From Candidatus Sphingomonas colombiensis (GTDB lineage Bacteria > Pseudomonadota > Alphaproteobacteria > Sphingomonadales > Sphingomonadaceae), in contig CP119315.1 in the NCBI GenBank assembly GCA_029202845.1, positions 2,511,001 to 2,575,000 of the forward strand: DNA of 64,000 nucleotides, written 5' to 3'. The notes beneath the pieces were generated by a model, which ran no database searches, was not told where the DNA came from, and worked only from the letters and a program-made list of their open reading frames with translations. Of the stretch, positions 7,667 to 17,194 are shown in pieces; within the stretch, counting starts at the first letter, position 1; each line of letters starts with the position of its first letter. Both the position numbers and the translations under genes were made by a program.

Positions 7667-8902
7667 ATGTCCGAATCCATTGCCCCATTGCCGCCGAGCC
7701 GCTCGATCAGCCGGGGCGGGCAGATACGGCTGGTGGGGCTCGCCCTGGCGGCGCTGGTTGTGGTGCTGTTGCTCGTGGCGGGCACGCGCCTGTTGTTTTC
7801 CACGCAGCCGGCGCCGCCGGAGAAGTTGCCGGCCGGCGCGTTCAGGCCAACGGCACAGCAATTGAAACAACTCACCATCGCGCCGGTGCGGAGCGGTGCG
7901 AATGCCCAGCTCGTGCGCGCGAGCGGCGCGATCGCGGTGGATGGGGATCGCAGCACGCCGGTGTTACTGCCGTTCTCCGGGCAGATCATGGCGGTCTATG
8001 TCGAGCCGGGTCAGCGCGTCGTGCAGGGGCAGCCGCTGCTCCGTATCGCCTCGCCGGAGATGGTGGACGCGCGCAATGCGCTGCAAGCGGCCACTGCCCA
8101 GCGCGCGACCGCGGCCGAGGCGCTGCGCGTCGCGACCGCAAGTGCCGCGCGACAGAAGGCGATCTTCGAAACCGCCGGGGGCGCGCAAAAGGATTATACC
8201 CAGGCCGAGGCCGATCGGGTGGCGGCGCAATCCGCGCTGAGCACCGCCGAGTCCGCCGTCCGTGCGGCGCAAAACCATCTCGCGATCTTCGGGCGGCGCG
8301 GGAACGGCGATGGCCCGGCGGGGCAGCCGGCGACCGTGTATCGTGCGCCTGTGGGCGGTTTGATCGCCGATCGCAGCGTCGCGCCCGGCCAGTTCATCGC
8401 CGCCGGCAGCACCACGCCGCTGCTCACGATCACCGATCCATCGCGGGTGTGGCTGATCGCACAGGTGGCGGAGGGCGATGTCGCCTCCGTGCGCGTCGGC
8501 GATCAGGTGCAGGTGACGACCCCGGCCTTGCCCGGCCGAACCTTCGACGCGCGGATCGACAATGTCGGTGCCGCGCTCGATCCGAACAGCCATCGCCTGC
8601 CGGTGCGTGCGTCGATCAGCAACCCGGACGGCGCGCTCAAGCCGCAGATGTTCGCATCGTTCGCGATCCGGCGACAGACGGCAGGTGACGATGCGATCCT
8701 CGTGCCGGCATCGGCGGTGATCCATGAAGGCGACAATGCCCGTGTATGGATCGAGGGGCGTGACAAATTGCTCTACGCCCGCACGGTCACTACCGGGCCG
8801 AGCGAGGGCGGCCTTACCCGCATAACCAGCGGCCTGAAGCCGGGCGACCGCGTGGTGACGGCCGGCGCGCTGTTCGTGAACGAGGCGGGCCTCGATCAAT
8901 GA
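7667..8902 (+). CDS. RND efflux periplasmic adaptor (membrane fusion protein, HME/CusB-like)
   Basis: The protein of about 411 residues has an N-terminal transmembrane anchor (LALAALVVVLLLVAG), a barrel-sandwich half site (PFSGQIMAVYVEPGQRVVQG), an alpha-helical hairpin rich in Ala, Gln and Glu, then YRAPVGGLIADRSVAPGQFI and a beta-barrel domain. This order is that of CusB/CzcB-type adaptors of heavy-metal RND pumps. A TTG at 7658 with GCAGGG in front is an alternative start that would add three residues. Its stop overlaps the RND gene start (ATGA at 8899), so the genes are translationally coupled. It links the inner-membrane pump to the outer-membrane channel. Confidence 0.9.
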   Translation: MSESIAPLPPSRSISRGGQIRLVGLALAALVVVLLLVAGTRLLFSTQPAPPEKLPAGAFRPTAQQLKQLTIAPVRSGANAQLVRASGAIAVDGDRSTPVLLPFSGQIMAVYVEPGQRVVQGQPLLRIASPEMVDARNALQAATAQRATAAEALRVATASAARQKAIFETAGGAQKDYTQAEADRVAAQSALSTAESAVRAAQNHLAIFGRRGNGDGPAGQPATVYRAPVGGLIADRSVAPGQFIAAGSTTPLLTITDPSRVWLIAQVAEGDVASVRVGDQVQVTTPALPGRTFDARIDNVGAALDPNSHRLPVRASISNPDGALKPQMFASFAIRRQTAGDDAILVPASAVIHEGDNARVWIEGRDKLLYARTVTTGPSEGGLTRITSGLKPGDRVVTAGALFVNEAGLDQ

Positions 8903-11900
8903 ACCGGCTGGTCGAGCTGGCGCTGCGCCAGCGGATGCTCGTGCTGACGCTGCTTGTCGGGCTGATCATGGCCGGCGCGGTGGGCTTCGCGAACCTCAAT
9001 ATCGAGGCCTATCCCGATCCCGTTCCACCGATGGTGGAGGTGCTGACGCAGAGCGACGGCACCTCGGCCGAGGAAATGGAGCGCAACGTCACCACCCCGA
9101 TCGAGGTGGCGATCGCGGGCCTGCCGAACCTGACGGCGGTGCGCTCGATCTCGCTGTTCGGCCTGTCCGACGTGAAGATCCAGTTCAGCTATGACGTGAC
9201 GTTCCGCGAGGCGGAGCAACTGGTGCTCGGCCGCCTCTCGCAAATTCCGCCGATGCCGAACGGCGCACAACCGACGATCTCCCCGACCAGCCCGATCGGC
9301 GAAATCTATCGCTATCGCGTGGTGGGGCCGCCCGGCTATTCGGTGATGGACCTGAAGACGTTGCAGGATTGGGTGTTGCAACGTCGCTTCAAACGCCTGC
9401 CCGGCGTGGTCGATGTCACCGGCTGGGGCGGCAAGCTGCGCACCTATGAGGTGCAGCTCGATCGCGACCGGCTGATCGCACACGGCATCACCGTTTCGGA
9501 AGTGCTGGCGGCGATCGGCAAGAGCGACAGTAATGTCGGCGGCCAGACGGTGAACTTCGGCGAACAGGCGGCGATCGTGCGCGGCGTCGGGCTGATCCAG
9601 TCGGTCGATGCGATCCGCGATACCTTCGTCGGCACCGCTGGCAACGTTCCCGTCCTGCTGCGCGACGTGGGCACGGTGAAGATCGGCAACATGCCACGTT
9701 TGGGCATCGCGGGCGACGGGCAGGACAGCGATATCGTCATGGGGATCGTGCTGATGCAGCGCGGCGCCAAGTCGATGCCGGCGATCCGCGCGGTCGAGAA
9801 AGAGGTGGAGACGATCAATGCCGGGGACGTGCTGCCGCCCGGCGTGCGGCTGGAACGCATCTACGATCGCTCGAACCTGATCGGCGTCACCACGCATACG
9901 GTGATGCACAATCTGGTCGCCGGGGTGCTGCTGATCTTCATCCTGCAATGGCTGTTTCTCGGCAATCTGCGCAGCGCGCTGATCGTTGCCGTAACGATCC
10001 CGTTCGCGCTGTCGGTCGCGGTGCTGGTGCTGATCCTGCAAGGCGAATCCGCCAATCTGCTGTCACTCGGCGCGCTAGATTTCGGGCTGATCGTCGATGC
10101 GGCGGTGATCATGGTGGAAGCGATCTTCCGCCGGATGGTCGAGCGATCGCACGATATCGGCAGCGGCCGCATCCATGCGAGCAACGCCAACCGTTTCTCC
10201 GCGATCCTCCACGCCTCGAGCGATGTGAGCCGGGGCATCTTTTTCGCCGCAGCGATCATCATCGCGAGTTTCCTGCCGCTGTTCACGCTGACGGGGGTGG
10301 AGGGGCATATCTTCGGTCCGATGGCGAAGACCTATGCCTATGCCATCGCCGGGGGGCTGGTCGCCGCCGTCACCGTCGCGCCGGTATTGTCGGCGCTGCT
10401 GCTGCCGGACAAGCTGGCCGAGGTGGATACATGGGTCGTCCGTCACCTGAAGCGGCTGGCCGAGCCGGCGGTGTCGTTCGCGCTTGCCAATCGCGTGTTG
10501 ACGCTCGGCATCACCGGGCTGGCGCTCGCCGCCTCGCTGTTCGCGGTGCGCGCGCTGGGCGTGGAATTCCTGCCGCATCTGGAAGAGGGCAATCTCTACA
10601 TCCGTGGAACATTGCCCGCGTCGATCTCGCTTGAGGCGGGGCAGCCGGTGGTCAATGGCATCCGCCGCATCATCGCCGATCGCCCGGAGGTGGAGCGCGT
10701 CGTTTCCACGCATGGCCGCCCGGACGACGGGACGGACGCAACCGGCTTTTTCAACGCGGAATTCTACGCGCCGCTGAAGCCGGCGGAGGATTGGCCGGCC
10801 GGCGCGACCAAGGAGAAGCTCACCGCCGAGCTGCAGCAGAAATTGCAGGCGCGTTATCCCGGCGTCGATTTCGAATTCTCGCAATATATTCAGGACAATG
10901 TCGATGAGGCATCGTCGGGCGTGAAGGGCGCCAATTCGATCAAGGTGTTCGGCAACGATCTGGAAACGCTCGAAAAGGTCGCCGGGCAAATCAAGGCGCA
11001 GATGGCGCAGGTGCGCGGCATCGCCGATCTCGGCGTGTCCAATTCGCTCGGCCAGCCGACCGTGCGCATCGATATCGATCGGGTGGCGGCGGCGCGCTAT
11101 GGCCTGTCGCCGGACGATATCAACCAGACGATCTCGGCAGCGGTCGGCGGCCAATCCACCGCCAACCTTTATGAGAAAGACACCGATCGCTATTTCCCGA
11201 TCGTCGTGCGGCTCGATCCCACCCAGCGCAACGATATCGAGGCGCTCAATCGCATCACCGTCGGCGCGCCATCGCCCAGCGGCAATGGGGTGATCCAGGT
11301 GCCGCTGTCCGAAGTGGCGAAGATCCGCCTGACCTCCGGCGCGTCGTTCATCTATCGCGAACATCAGGAACGCTATGTCCCGATCAAGTTCAGCGTGCGC
11401 GGCCGCGATCTCGGCAGCACGGTGGACGAAGTGAAGGCGCGGATCGCCAAGCATGTCGATCTGCCGCCGGGCTATCACCTCGAATGGGCGGGCGAACTGG
11501 GCAATCTCGCCAGCGCGGTCGCGCGTCTTCAGATCGTGGTGCCGATCAGCCTGTTGCTGATCCTCGTCCTGCTGTTCGCCAATTTCGGTTCGATCCGCGA
11601 TACGATGCTGGCGTTCAGCGTGATCCCGATGGCGTTGATCGGCGGCGTGCTGGCATTGGCGCTGACGGGGACGCCGTTCAGCATCTCCGCCGCAATCGGG
11701 TTCGTCGCCTTGTTCGGGATCGCGGTGATGGACGGCATCCTTGTCGTCTCCACCTTCAACGGGCAGATCAACGAAGGGCTGACCCGCGACGAGGCGATCG
11801 CGGTGACGGTGCGCCATTGCCTGCGGCCGGTGGTGATGACGTGTCTCGCCGCCGCGATCGGCCTGCTGCCCGCCGCCATTTCCTCAGGGATCGGCAGTCA

Positions 11901-12069
11901 GGTGCAAAAGCCGCTCGCGCTGGTGGTGGTCGGCGGGATGACGCTGGCGCCGATCCTGATCATGATGGTCTTGCCGGTGTTGATCGTGCGCTTTTCCCGT
12001 CATCGTGGCGGCGTCGTGCATCGGGCTCGCCACGACGAGACGGATGAGACGCCGATGGAGCCGGCATGA
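8899..12069 (+). CDS. RND efflux permease, heavy-metal (CzcA/CusA) type
   Basis: At 1056 residues this has full RND length, with the first transmembrane helix near the N-terminus and two large periplasmic loops. The TM4 motif LGALDFGLIVDAAVIMVEAI carries the two acidic residues of the proton relay in the arrangement of heavy-metal-efflux (HME) members rather than the HAE1 drug pumps. It exchanges protons for periplasmic or cytoplasmic substrate, probably a metal cation such as Zn, Co, Ni, Cu or Ag. Some CzcA-like pumps export organic compounds, so the substrate is not certain. It overlaps both flanking genes by four bases in one operon of adaptor, pump and channel. Confidence 0.93.
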   Translation: MNRLVELALRQRMLVLTLLVGLIMAGAVGFANLNIEAYPDPVPPMVEVLTQSDGTSAEEMERNVTTPIEVAIAGLPNLTAVRSISLFGLSDVKIQFSYDVTFREAEQLVLGRLSQIPPMPNGAQPTISPTSPIGEIYRYRVVGPPGYSVMDLKTLQDWVLQRRFKRLPGVVDVTGWGGKLRTYEVQLDRDRLIAHGITVSEVLAAIGKSDSNVGGQTVNFGEQAAIVRGVGLIQSVDAIRDTFVGTAGNVPVLLRDVGTVKIGNMPRLGIAGDGQDSDIVMGIVLMQRGAKSMPAIRAVEKEVETINAGDVLPPGVRLERIYDRSNLIGVTTHTVMHNLVAGVLLIFILQWLFLGNLRSALIVAVTIPFALSVAVLVLILQGESANLLSLGALDFGLIVDAAVIMVEAIFRRMVERSHDIGSGRIHASNANRFSAILHASSDVSRGIFFAAAIIIASFLPLFTLTGVEGHIFGPMAKTYAYAIAGGLVAAVTVAPVLSALLLPDKLAEVDTWVVRHLKRLAEPAVSFALANRVLTLGITGLALAASLFAVRALGVEFLPHLEEGNLYIRGTLPASISLEAGQPVVNGIRRIIADRPEVERVVSTHGRPDDGTDATGFFNAEFYAPLKPAEDWPAGATKEKLTAELQQKLQARYPGVDFEFSQYIQDNVDEASSGVKGANSIKVFGNDLETLEKVAGQIKAQMAQVRGIADLGVSNSLGQPTVRIDIDRVAAARYGLSPDDINQTISAAVGGQSTANLYEKDTDRYFPIVVRLDPTQRNDIEALNRITVGAPSPSGNGVIQVPLSEVAKIRLTSGASFIYREHQERYVPIKFSVRGRDLGSTVDEVKARIAKHVDLPPGYHLEWAGELGNLASAVARLQIVVPISLLLILVLLFANFGSIRDTMLAFSVIPMALIGGVLALALTGTPFSISAAIGFVALFGIAVMDGILVVSTFNGQINEGLTRDEAIAVTVRHCLRPVVMTCLAAAIGLLPAAISSGIGSQVQKPLALVVVGGMTLAPILIMMVLPVLIVRFSRHRGGVVHRARHDETDETPMEPA

Positions 12070-13493
12070 TGCGCGTTCTTTCCATATCCGCGCTGGCCGC
12101 GCTGCTCGCCGGCTGCACGATGACCCCCGCGCATCCCGGAACGGAAGTGCCATTGCCGCCGGCGCGCGCCTCCGCGACGATCGCGCCGGTCAGTGGGGCG
12201 GCACAGCGGCTGGAGGTTGGCGCGCCCGCGCTTGACCAATGGTGGCACGCGTTCGGCAGCGCGAAGCTCGATGCGTTGGTGCAGCTGGCGCTGGCGCACA
12301 ATGAGGATCTGGCGACCGCCGACGCCAATCTCCGGCAGGCGCGGGAGCAGGCGCGCGCCACCAGCGGGGCGCAGGGGCCACAGGTCGACGCCGGTTATCA
12401 GGCGGAGCGGGTGCGGGTTTCGAACGCGCTGTCCGGGCCGTTGTCCGACGCGTCCACCTATCTTTACACGCTCCATACCGCGCAGGTGACGGTGGCCTAT
12501 CCGCTCGACCTGTTCGGTGCGGGGCGCAACGCGGTGCGATCCGCGCGCGCCGCAGCGGAGGTCGCGGGGCATCGACTGGAGGCAGCGCAGATATCGGCGG
12601 TCTCCAATCTGGTCGTCGCGGTGATCGAGCGCGCCGCGCTCGACGCGCAGGTGGCCGCGACGCGGAAGGCGATCGAGGACAATCGCGCGCTCGTCGCGAT
12701 GCTCGAACGCCGCCGCGTGCTGGGCGATGTCGGGCTGGTGGACGTGGCCGCGCAACAGACCGTCCTCGCCAATGTCGAGGCGACGCTGCCGGCGCTGGAG
12801 CGGCAGCGCGATCATCAGGCGGGGTTGATCGCCTCGCTGCTCGGCCGACCGGCCGGATCGGCGCTGCCCGAGCTGCCGACGATCGACGAACTGCACCTGC
12901 CCGCGGACCTGCCGGTCTCGCTGCCCGCCGATATCGTCGCGCATCGGCCGGATGTGCGCGCGGCCGAAGCGCAGATGCGCGGCGCGGCGGCGGATGTCGG
13001 CGCGGCGATCGCGGCGCGTCTGCCCTCGATCATGCTCAGCGGCGCGGCGGGGGGCTCCTCCACGCGCTTCCTCGACATGTTCGCCAGCGGCAATCCGTTC
13101 TTCTCATTGATCGGCGGCATCACGCAGCCGATCTTCCATTCGGGCGAGATGCGCCACAAGCAGCGTGCGGCGGAGGCGGCGCTTGATGCCGCCAAGGCGC
13201 AATATCGCGCCGCGGCGCTACAGGCCTTCCTCGATGTAGATGATGCGCTGTCCGGCTTGCGCAACGATGCCGCCGCGCTCGACGCCGCGACCCGCGCGGA
13301 CGATGCCGCGAGCCGAACGCTGACGATGACGCGCCGGCAGATGGAGCTTGGCGCCGTCGGTACGCTGGCGTTGCTCAACGCGTCGTCGGCGGCATCCCAG
13401 GCGAGGGCGCAGCGCATTCAGGCGGCGGCGGCACGGCTCACCGATACGGTGGCGTTGTTCCAGGCATGTGGCACGCCGGTAGCGACACGTTGA
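12066..13493 (+). CDS. NodT-family outer membrane efflux lipoprotein
   Basis: The 475-residue protein has a lipoprotein signal with lipobox LLAGC (Cys at about 17), followed by two outer-membrane efflux (OEP) repeats. Features include DQWWHAFGS near the start, ANLRQAREQARAT, YPLDLFGAGRNAVRSARA, the proline-bearing turn AHRPDVRAAEAQMRGAAADV, and a second repeat with LDVDDALSGLRN. TolC/CusC-type trimers form the exit duct of RND pumps. Its start overlaps the pump stop by four bases (ATGA). It ends nine bases before the convergent response regulator. Confidence 0.92.
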   Translation: MMRVLSISALAALLAGCTMTPAHPGTEVPLPPARASATIAPVSGAAQRLEVGAPALDQWWHAFGSAKLDALVQLALAHNEDLATADANLRQAREQARATSGAQGPQVDAGYQAERVRVSNALSGPLSDASTYLYTLHTAQVTVAYPLDLFGAGRNAVRSARAAAEVAGHRLEAAQISAVSNLVVAVIERAALDAQVAATRKAIEDNRALVAMLERRRVLGDVGLVDVAAQQTVLANVEATLPALERQRDHQAGLIASLLGRPAGSALPELPTIDELHLPADLPVSLPADIVAHRPDVRAAEAQMRGAAADVGAAIAARLPSIMLSGAAGGSSTRFLDMFASGNPFFSLIGGITQPIFHSGEMRHKQRAAEAALDAAKAQYRAAALQAFLDVDDALSGLRNDAAALDAATRADDAASRTLTMTRRQMELGAVGTLALLNASSAASQARAQRIQAAAARLTDTVALFQACGTPVATR

Positions 13494-13502
13494 CGCCCAA
13501 GC

Positions 13503-14174
13503 TCAGGTGGTTTGCAGCATATAGCCGACGCCGCGCACCGTCTGCACGGTGAGCGCCAGCCCGGCATCCTTCAGGTGGCGGCGAATGCGGTGGATATAAA
13601 CCTCCACCGCATTCGATCCCAAAGCGTCGCCCGCACCGAACAACTGATCTTCCAGCACGCGTTTCGGCACCACGCGATCGAGTTGCCGCATCAGCAGCTC
13701 CAGCAATTCCCCCTCGCGCACCGAAAATTCGAGCAGTGCGCCATCGACGCGGAATTGCCGGGCCTCGGTATCCAGTTCCAGCGCGCCGGCCTGAAGCAGG
13801 CGATCCTTATATCCTGAGTCACGCCGCAGGATCGCGAGCACGCGGGCGTGCAGTTCGTCGAAATGGAACGGCTTGGACATGTAATCGTCCGCCCCGGCGC
13901 TCAGTCCGCGAATACGGTTTTCCACCTCGCCCCGCGCGGTGACGACGAGGATCGGCTCGCTATGTCGCCCCGCGCGCAACCGGCGGAGCAGATCGAGCCC
14001 ATCTTCGTCCGGCAGGCCGAGATCAAGGATGACGAGCGCATAGCGCGTCGTGCGGATCAGGATCTCCGCATCGCCCGCATCATGGGTGACATCGCAATGC
14101 AGATGGCGCCGCGCGAACGCCTCGGCCATCGTCTGCGCAAGCTCGACATTGTCCTCGATGATCAGCAATCTCAT
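13503..14174 (-). CDS. OmpR-family response regulator
   Basis: The 223-residue protein has a receiver domain with acidic pocket IIEDN, phosphoacceptor Asp51 in LVILDLGLPDEDG, the switch Thr in VVTARG and the conserved Lys in MSKPF. A winged-helix effector follows, with EVYIHRIRRHLKDAG and VRGVGYML. It converges on the RND operon with a nine-base gap, so control of that operon is plausible but unproven. No cognate kinase gene is adjacent; the only kinase in the window (6422-7492) is of a different class. It resembles the QseB/PmrA/TctD branch. Confidence 0.9.
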   Translation of the reverse strand: MRLLIIEDNVELAQTMAEAFARRHLHCDVTHDAGDAEILIRTTRYALVILDLGLPDEDGLDLLRRLRAGRHSEPILVVTARGEVENRIRGLSAGADDYMSKPFHFDELHARVLAILRRDSGYKDRLLQAGALELDTEARQFRVDGALLEFSVREGELLELLMRQLDRVVPKRVLEDQLFGAGDALGSNAVEVYIHRIRRHLKDAGLALTVQTVRGVGYMLQTT

Positions 14175-14215
14175 CGCGACTTCATGCGATGATGGCGTCG
14201 CCGGTTCAACGCATA

Positions 14216-14830
14216 TCAGCCGTGTGGCGCGGCATAGCCCGGCAGATAGGAAGCATCGGGTTTGCGGGCGGCCTTCAACGCCTGTTTCACCGCGGTGTCG
14301 AAATCGTCCGCGACCAGCGCGGGCTTAATATGATGGCGCAGGTAATCAGCCCATAGGAACTCGGAAAAGGGCGTATCGTCCTTGGCATATCCGCCCGCGC
14401 GGCGCAGCTCGCCAGCCAGCGAACGATAAGGATCATCGGCCAGCTTCGTAATCTTCTTCGGAAGTTCCTCGGCCGGTTGCCGCACGCCCTTTGCGTCAAA
14501 GGGGTGGAGCCAGCTGCGATTGTCCATCACCGTCAGAAACATATCGTTCGGCAGGTGGCTAAGATCGGCGATGATATGCACCAGCACCGTTTTCTGCCCG
14601 GCATCATGCAGCGCGAGCGTGAGGTGATGATTGTCGACCAGCCACGGCCGCTGTTTCGGGCCCATCACGGCGGGTACCAGATGGCGGGCGAGAAAGTTCG
14701 CGCCGGCGTTTTTCGATTGCTCTTCCCAATCGCGCCGTTTGCGCGCGACCTCACGCAGCCCGACCGTCATCTGCGTCGGGCGCAGGTCCGTTATCGGGGT
14801 TGGACGGAGAAAGGGCTGACATTCCTGCAT
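14216..14830 (-). CDS. ParB-like protein (ParBc_2 family)
   Basis: The 204-residue protein matches the putative ParB-like nuclease family ParBc_2. Its segments LRPTQMTVGLREVARKRRDW, LVDNHHLTLAL and SWLHPFDAKG lie in the expected order. The family is not known to act in chromosome partitioning and its role is uncharacterised. The start at 14830 is chosen because AGAGGAG lies six bases before it; an ATG at 14836 would sit directly on that site. The gene begins inside the 3' end of the SulP gene in another frame, an unusually long same-strand overlap. Confidence 0.78.
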   Translation of the reverse strand: MQECQPFLRPTPITDLRPTQMTVGLREVARKRRDWEEQSKNAGANFLARHLVPAVMGPKQRPWLVDNHHLTLALHDAGQKTVLVHIIADLSHLPNDMFLTVMDNRSWLHPFDAKGVRQPAEELPKKITKLADDPYRSLAGELRRAGGYAKDDTPFSEFLWADYLRHHIKPALVADDFDTAVKQALKAARKPDASYLPGYAAPHG

Positions 14831-16442
14831 CACCATCTCCTCTGATCGTCATTACCGCATCCGCGACGCTGAAGCTGCTCCGCGCGATCAGCGTTTCCTC
14901 ACCCGCACGATGGAAAAGATCGCGAATGTGATCGTGAACGCGCGCCAGTTGCAATCGGATGCCGCCCTGTTTCAACTTTCCGTCGAATTCTATCAGACAG
15001 TCGAGCGCGGTGCTGTCGAAATCGCTGCTTTCCTCCAGGCTCAGCACCAGCGCACGATTGTCGCCCAGGCGACGCTCCACAGAGCCGAAGACGCGCTCCG
15101 CATTGCCGAAGAACAACGGTTGCGCCGGACGGAGGATCTCGACACCGGGGACCGCTTTCGCCTCCGGGTGGCGCGCGAGATCGACGAAATCGTGTCCGCT
15201 GTCGAGCTGCCCCAACGAGGCGATATGCGGCGCGGCCATGCGCTGGATCAACGCGGCGAGCGACAGGCCGATCGCCACCAGCATCCCGTCAAGCACGCCG
15301 AACGCCAGCACCGAAGCAGCCGCCGCGAAGGCGATCACCTCGTCACGGCCGATCTTCCACAAATGGAGAAACGGCGTGGGCGAGAGTGCGTGGGTGAGGG
15401 CGGCGATCACCACCGCCGCCAGCACGGCATCCGGCAAATGCGCGATCGCCGGCCGCCCAAACCATGCTAGCAGCGCCAGCGCGATCGCGGCGAATACCGA
15501 TGTCCAGCGCGAGGTGCTTCCCGCCCCCTCGCTCGCGGAGCCGGCGGAGAAACCGGCCCCTACCGGCATTCCCTGCACCAGCGCGGCAGCGAGGTTTGAA
15601 GTGCCGATCGCCGCCAGTTCGCGATCGGGGTCGATCGTGTCGCCGTGGCGCAGCGCGAGCGCGCGCATCGTCCCCCAGCTTTCCGCGAACAGGATCAACG
15701 CCAGCGGCACGACGAGCTGAGCGAGCCGCGACGCCTGTCCGAACGTCAGATCCGGGATCGTCGGCAGATGCGGCGCGATGACGATATCCCCGACGGTCTT
15801 CACGCCATGTGCAGGAAGATCGAGCAGCATCGATGCGGCGATGCCCAGCGCCAGCACGACGAACGCCGCCGGCACGCCCCTGATGCGGCGCAGCGCGAGC
15901 AGCATCGCCAGCGCGATCACGCCGGCCGCGACGCTTGCGCCGTGCCACGCGCCGATGTTTCCGAACAACCGCCCGATCAGCTTCAGCAGATTGCCGCCGG
16001 CCACGTCCACGCCGGTGATCGCCGGCAATTGTCGCAGGATGATCGTGATGGCGAGGCCGAGCGCGAAGCCGCGCAGCACCGGGCGGGCGATAAAGCTCGT
16101 CAGTGCCCCGAGCCGCAGCGCCGCTGCGATCAGGAACAACACGCCGGCGAAGGCAACCGCCACCGTCGCCAACGTGGTGCGCAATGCGGCGTCTCCGGGC
16201 ATGGCGGCGAGCGCCGCCGCCAGAATCGCCGTGGACGAGGAGGTCGGGGAAACGATCGCGAAGCGGCTGCGCCCGATCACCCCATAGGCAAGGCATCCGG
16301 CGATCGCCGCGACGATCGCGCGCGCCGGTTCCAGCCCGGCGATGCTGGCATAGGCCACGGCTTCGGGAAGCAGCAATCCCGCCACCGATATGCCAGCGAT
16401 AACGTCGGCTCGTGCCATCCGTGTAACGCTACTCCGTTCCAT
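14751..16442 (-). CDS. SulP-family inorganic anion transporter with STAS domain
   Basis: The 563-residue protein has the SulP layout: about 12 or more hydrophobic helices from residue 12 (ISVAGLLLPEAVAYASIAGL), the motif SRFAIVSPTSSSTAILAAAL and PVGAGFSAGSASEGAGSTSR, then a cytoplasmic STAS domain with SSDFDSTALDCLIEF. SulP proteins move sulfate, bicarbonate or other anions across the inner membrane. Specificity is not readable here. The STAS domain seems complete at about residue 533, so the last 30 residues, which overlap the downstream ParB-like gene, are unusual (see findings). Confidence 0.88.
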   Translation of the reverse strand: MERSSVTRMARADVIAGISVAGLLLPEAVAYASIAGLEPARAIVAAIAGCLAYGVIGRSRFAIVSPTSSSTAILAAALAAMPGDAALRTTLATVAVAFAGVLFLIAAALRLGALTSFIARPVLRGFALGLAITIILRQLPAITGVDVAGGNLLKLIGRLFGNIGAWHGASVAAGVIALAMLLALRRIRGVPAAFVVLALGIAASMLLDLPAHGVKTVGDIVIAPHLPTIPDLTFGQASRLAQLVVPLALILFAESWGTMRALALRHGDTIDPDRELAAIGTSNLAAALVQGMPVGAGFSAGSASEGAGSTSRWTSVFAAIALALLAWFGRPAIAHLPDAVLAAVVIAALTHALSPTPFLHLWKIGRDEVIAFAAAASVLAFGVLDGMLVAIGLSLAALIQRMAAPHIASLGQLDSGHDFVDLARHPEAKAVPGVEILRPAQPLFFGNAERVFGSVERRLGDNRALVLSLEESSDFDSTALDCLIEFDGKLKQGGIRLQLARVHDHIRDLFHRAGEETLIARSSFSVADAVMTIRGDGDAGMSALSPSNPDNGPAPDADDGRAA

Positions 16443-16537
16443 CGGTAGGACAAGTGGCTGTGATATTTATGAGGTTTCTGCGCTTTCGGCCGTGTATCGG
16501 CCCCGCTTGCAAGGCGTGCCGGCGCCATTTCCCAGTA

Positions 16538-16559
16538 TCTTTGCGTTCGGGTTCAAAGA
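16538..16559. promoter_or_regulatory. Small inverted repeat upstream of the MarR gene
   Basis: TCTTTG and CAAAGA form a six-base inverted repeat with a ten-base spacer, centred about 52 bases before the MarR start. MarR proteins usually repress their own gene through a palindrome in this position. The arms are short, so chance occurrence is possible, and they do not closely match the stronger repeat at 19429-19460. Confidence 0.3.
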
Positions 16560-16600
16560 CGCGCTAAGTCAAGCGCACGGTGCGAAGCAGTGGAGCTCCC

Positions 16601-17068
16601 TTGGCTAAGAAAATGTATCCGATCAGTTTTTACGCGGAAACCACGAACAGCATCGGCTATCTCACGCGGATGGCGTTTCGCTCTTTCACGCGATCGCTCG
16701 AGCGTCGGACCCAGCCTTATGGTGTCACCGCCGGCCAGTGGCGCTTCCTTCGCGCCTTATGGGCGCAGGACGGCGTGACGCAGCGTGAACTGAGCCGGCG
16801 GGTCGGTATCAATGAGCCGACGGTGGTGACGGCGATCAACGGCATGGAAAAGAAGGGGTTCGTCCGCCGAGAGCAAAGCACGACGGACCGGCGCCGGCTG
16901 CATGTGTTCCTCACGCCCAAGGCCCGCGAGCTTGAGGAGCAATTGCTGCCCCATGTCGCGGAGGTCAACGAACTGGCCACGCGCAACATGACCGAGGAGC
17001 AGGTGAAAATGCTGCGCGAGCTGCTGGCGATGGTCACCAGCAATCTGGCCGAGGACATCAGCGAATAA
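16601..17068 (+). CDS. MarR-family transcriptional regulator
   Basis: The protein of about 155 residues has a winged helix: GVTAGQWRFLRALWAQDGVT, the recognition region LSRRVGINEPTVVTAINGME, and the wing RREQSTTDRRRLHVFLT with the conserved D-R-R. The TTG at 16601 is preferred because GTGGAG lies a few bases upstream; a GTG at 16580 and an ATG at 16613 are alternatives. MarR proteins respond to phenolic and aromatic ligands, which fits the neighbouring aromatic-degradation cluster. It is convergent with the decarboxylase-like gene and is the best candidate regulator of the divergent promoter at 19375-19516. Confidence 0.88.
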   Translation: MAKKMYPISFYAETTNSIGYLTRMAFRSFTRSLERRTQPYGVTAGQWRFLRALWAQDGVTQRELSRRVGINEPTVVTAINGMEKKGFVRREQSTTDRRRLHVFLTPKARELEEQLLPHVAEVNELATRNMTEEQVKMLRELLAMVTSNLAEDISE

Positions 17069-17146
17069 CAGCGACCCGCCGAGAGAAGGGCGGCGTGCCC
17101 GTTCCGCGCCGGCGCCTCGCCGATGCAAGCGCGGGACGTGCGGTTA

Positions 17147-17167
17147 CCCCCGGCACGCGGCCGGGGG
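17147..17167. terminator. Terminator-like GC hairpin between convergent genes
   Basis: CCCCCGGC and GCCGGGGG are perfect eight-base arms around a five-base loop, placed in the 126-base gap between the convergent MarR and decarboxylase-like genes. There is no clear T tract on either strand, so it may act as a weak or Rho-assisted terminator. Confidence 0.5.
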
Positions 17168-17194
17168 AGGGCAGTTGCTTAAAGTCGATCCGCG

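Noticed and set aside
8896..11817. Very long open frames on the minus strand opposite the RND pump gene
   Set aside because: They are His-, Arg- and Asp-rich mirror frames typical of GC-rich coding DNA and match no family.
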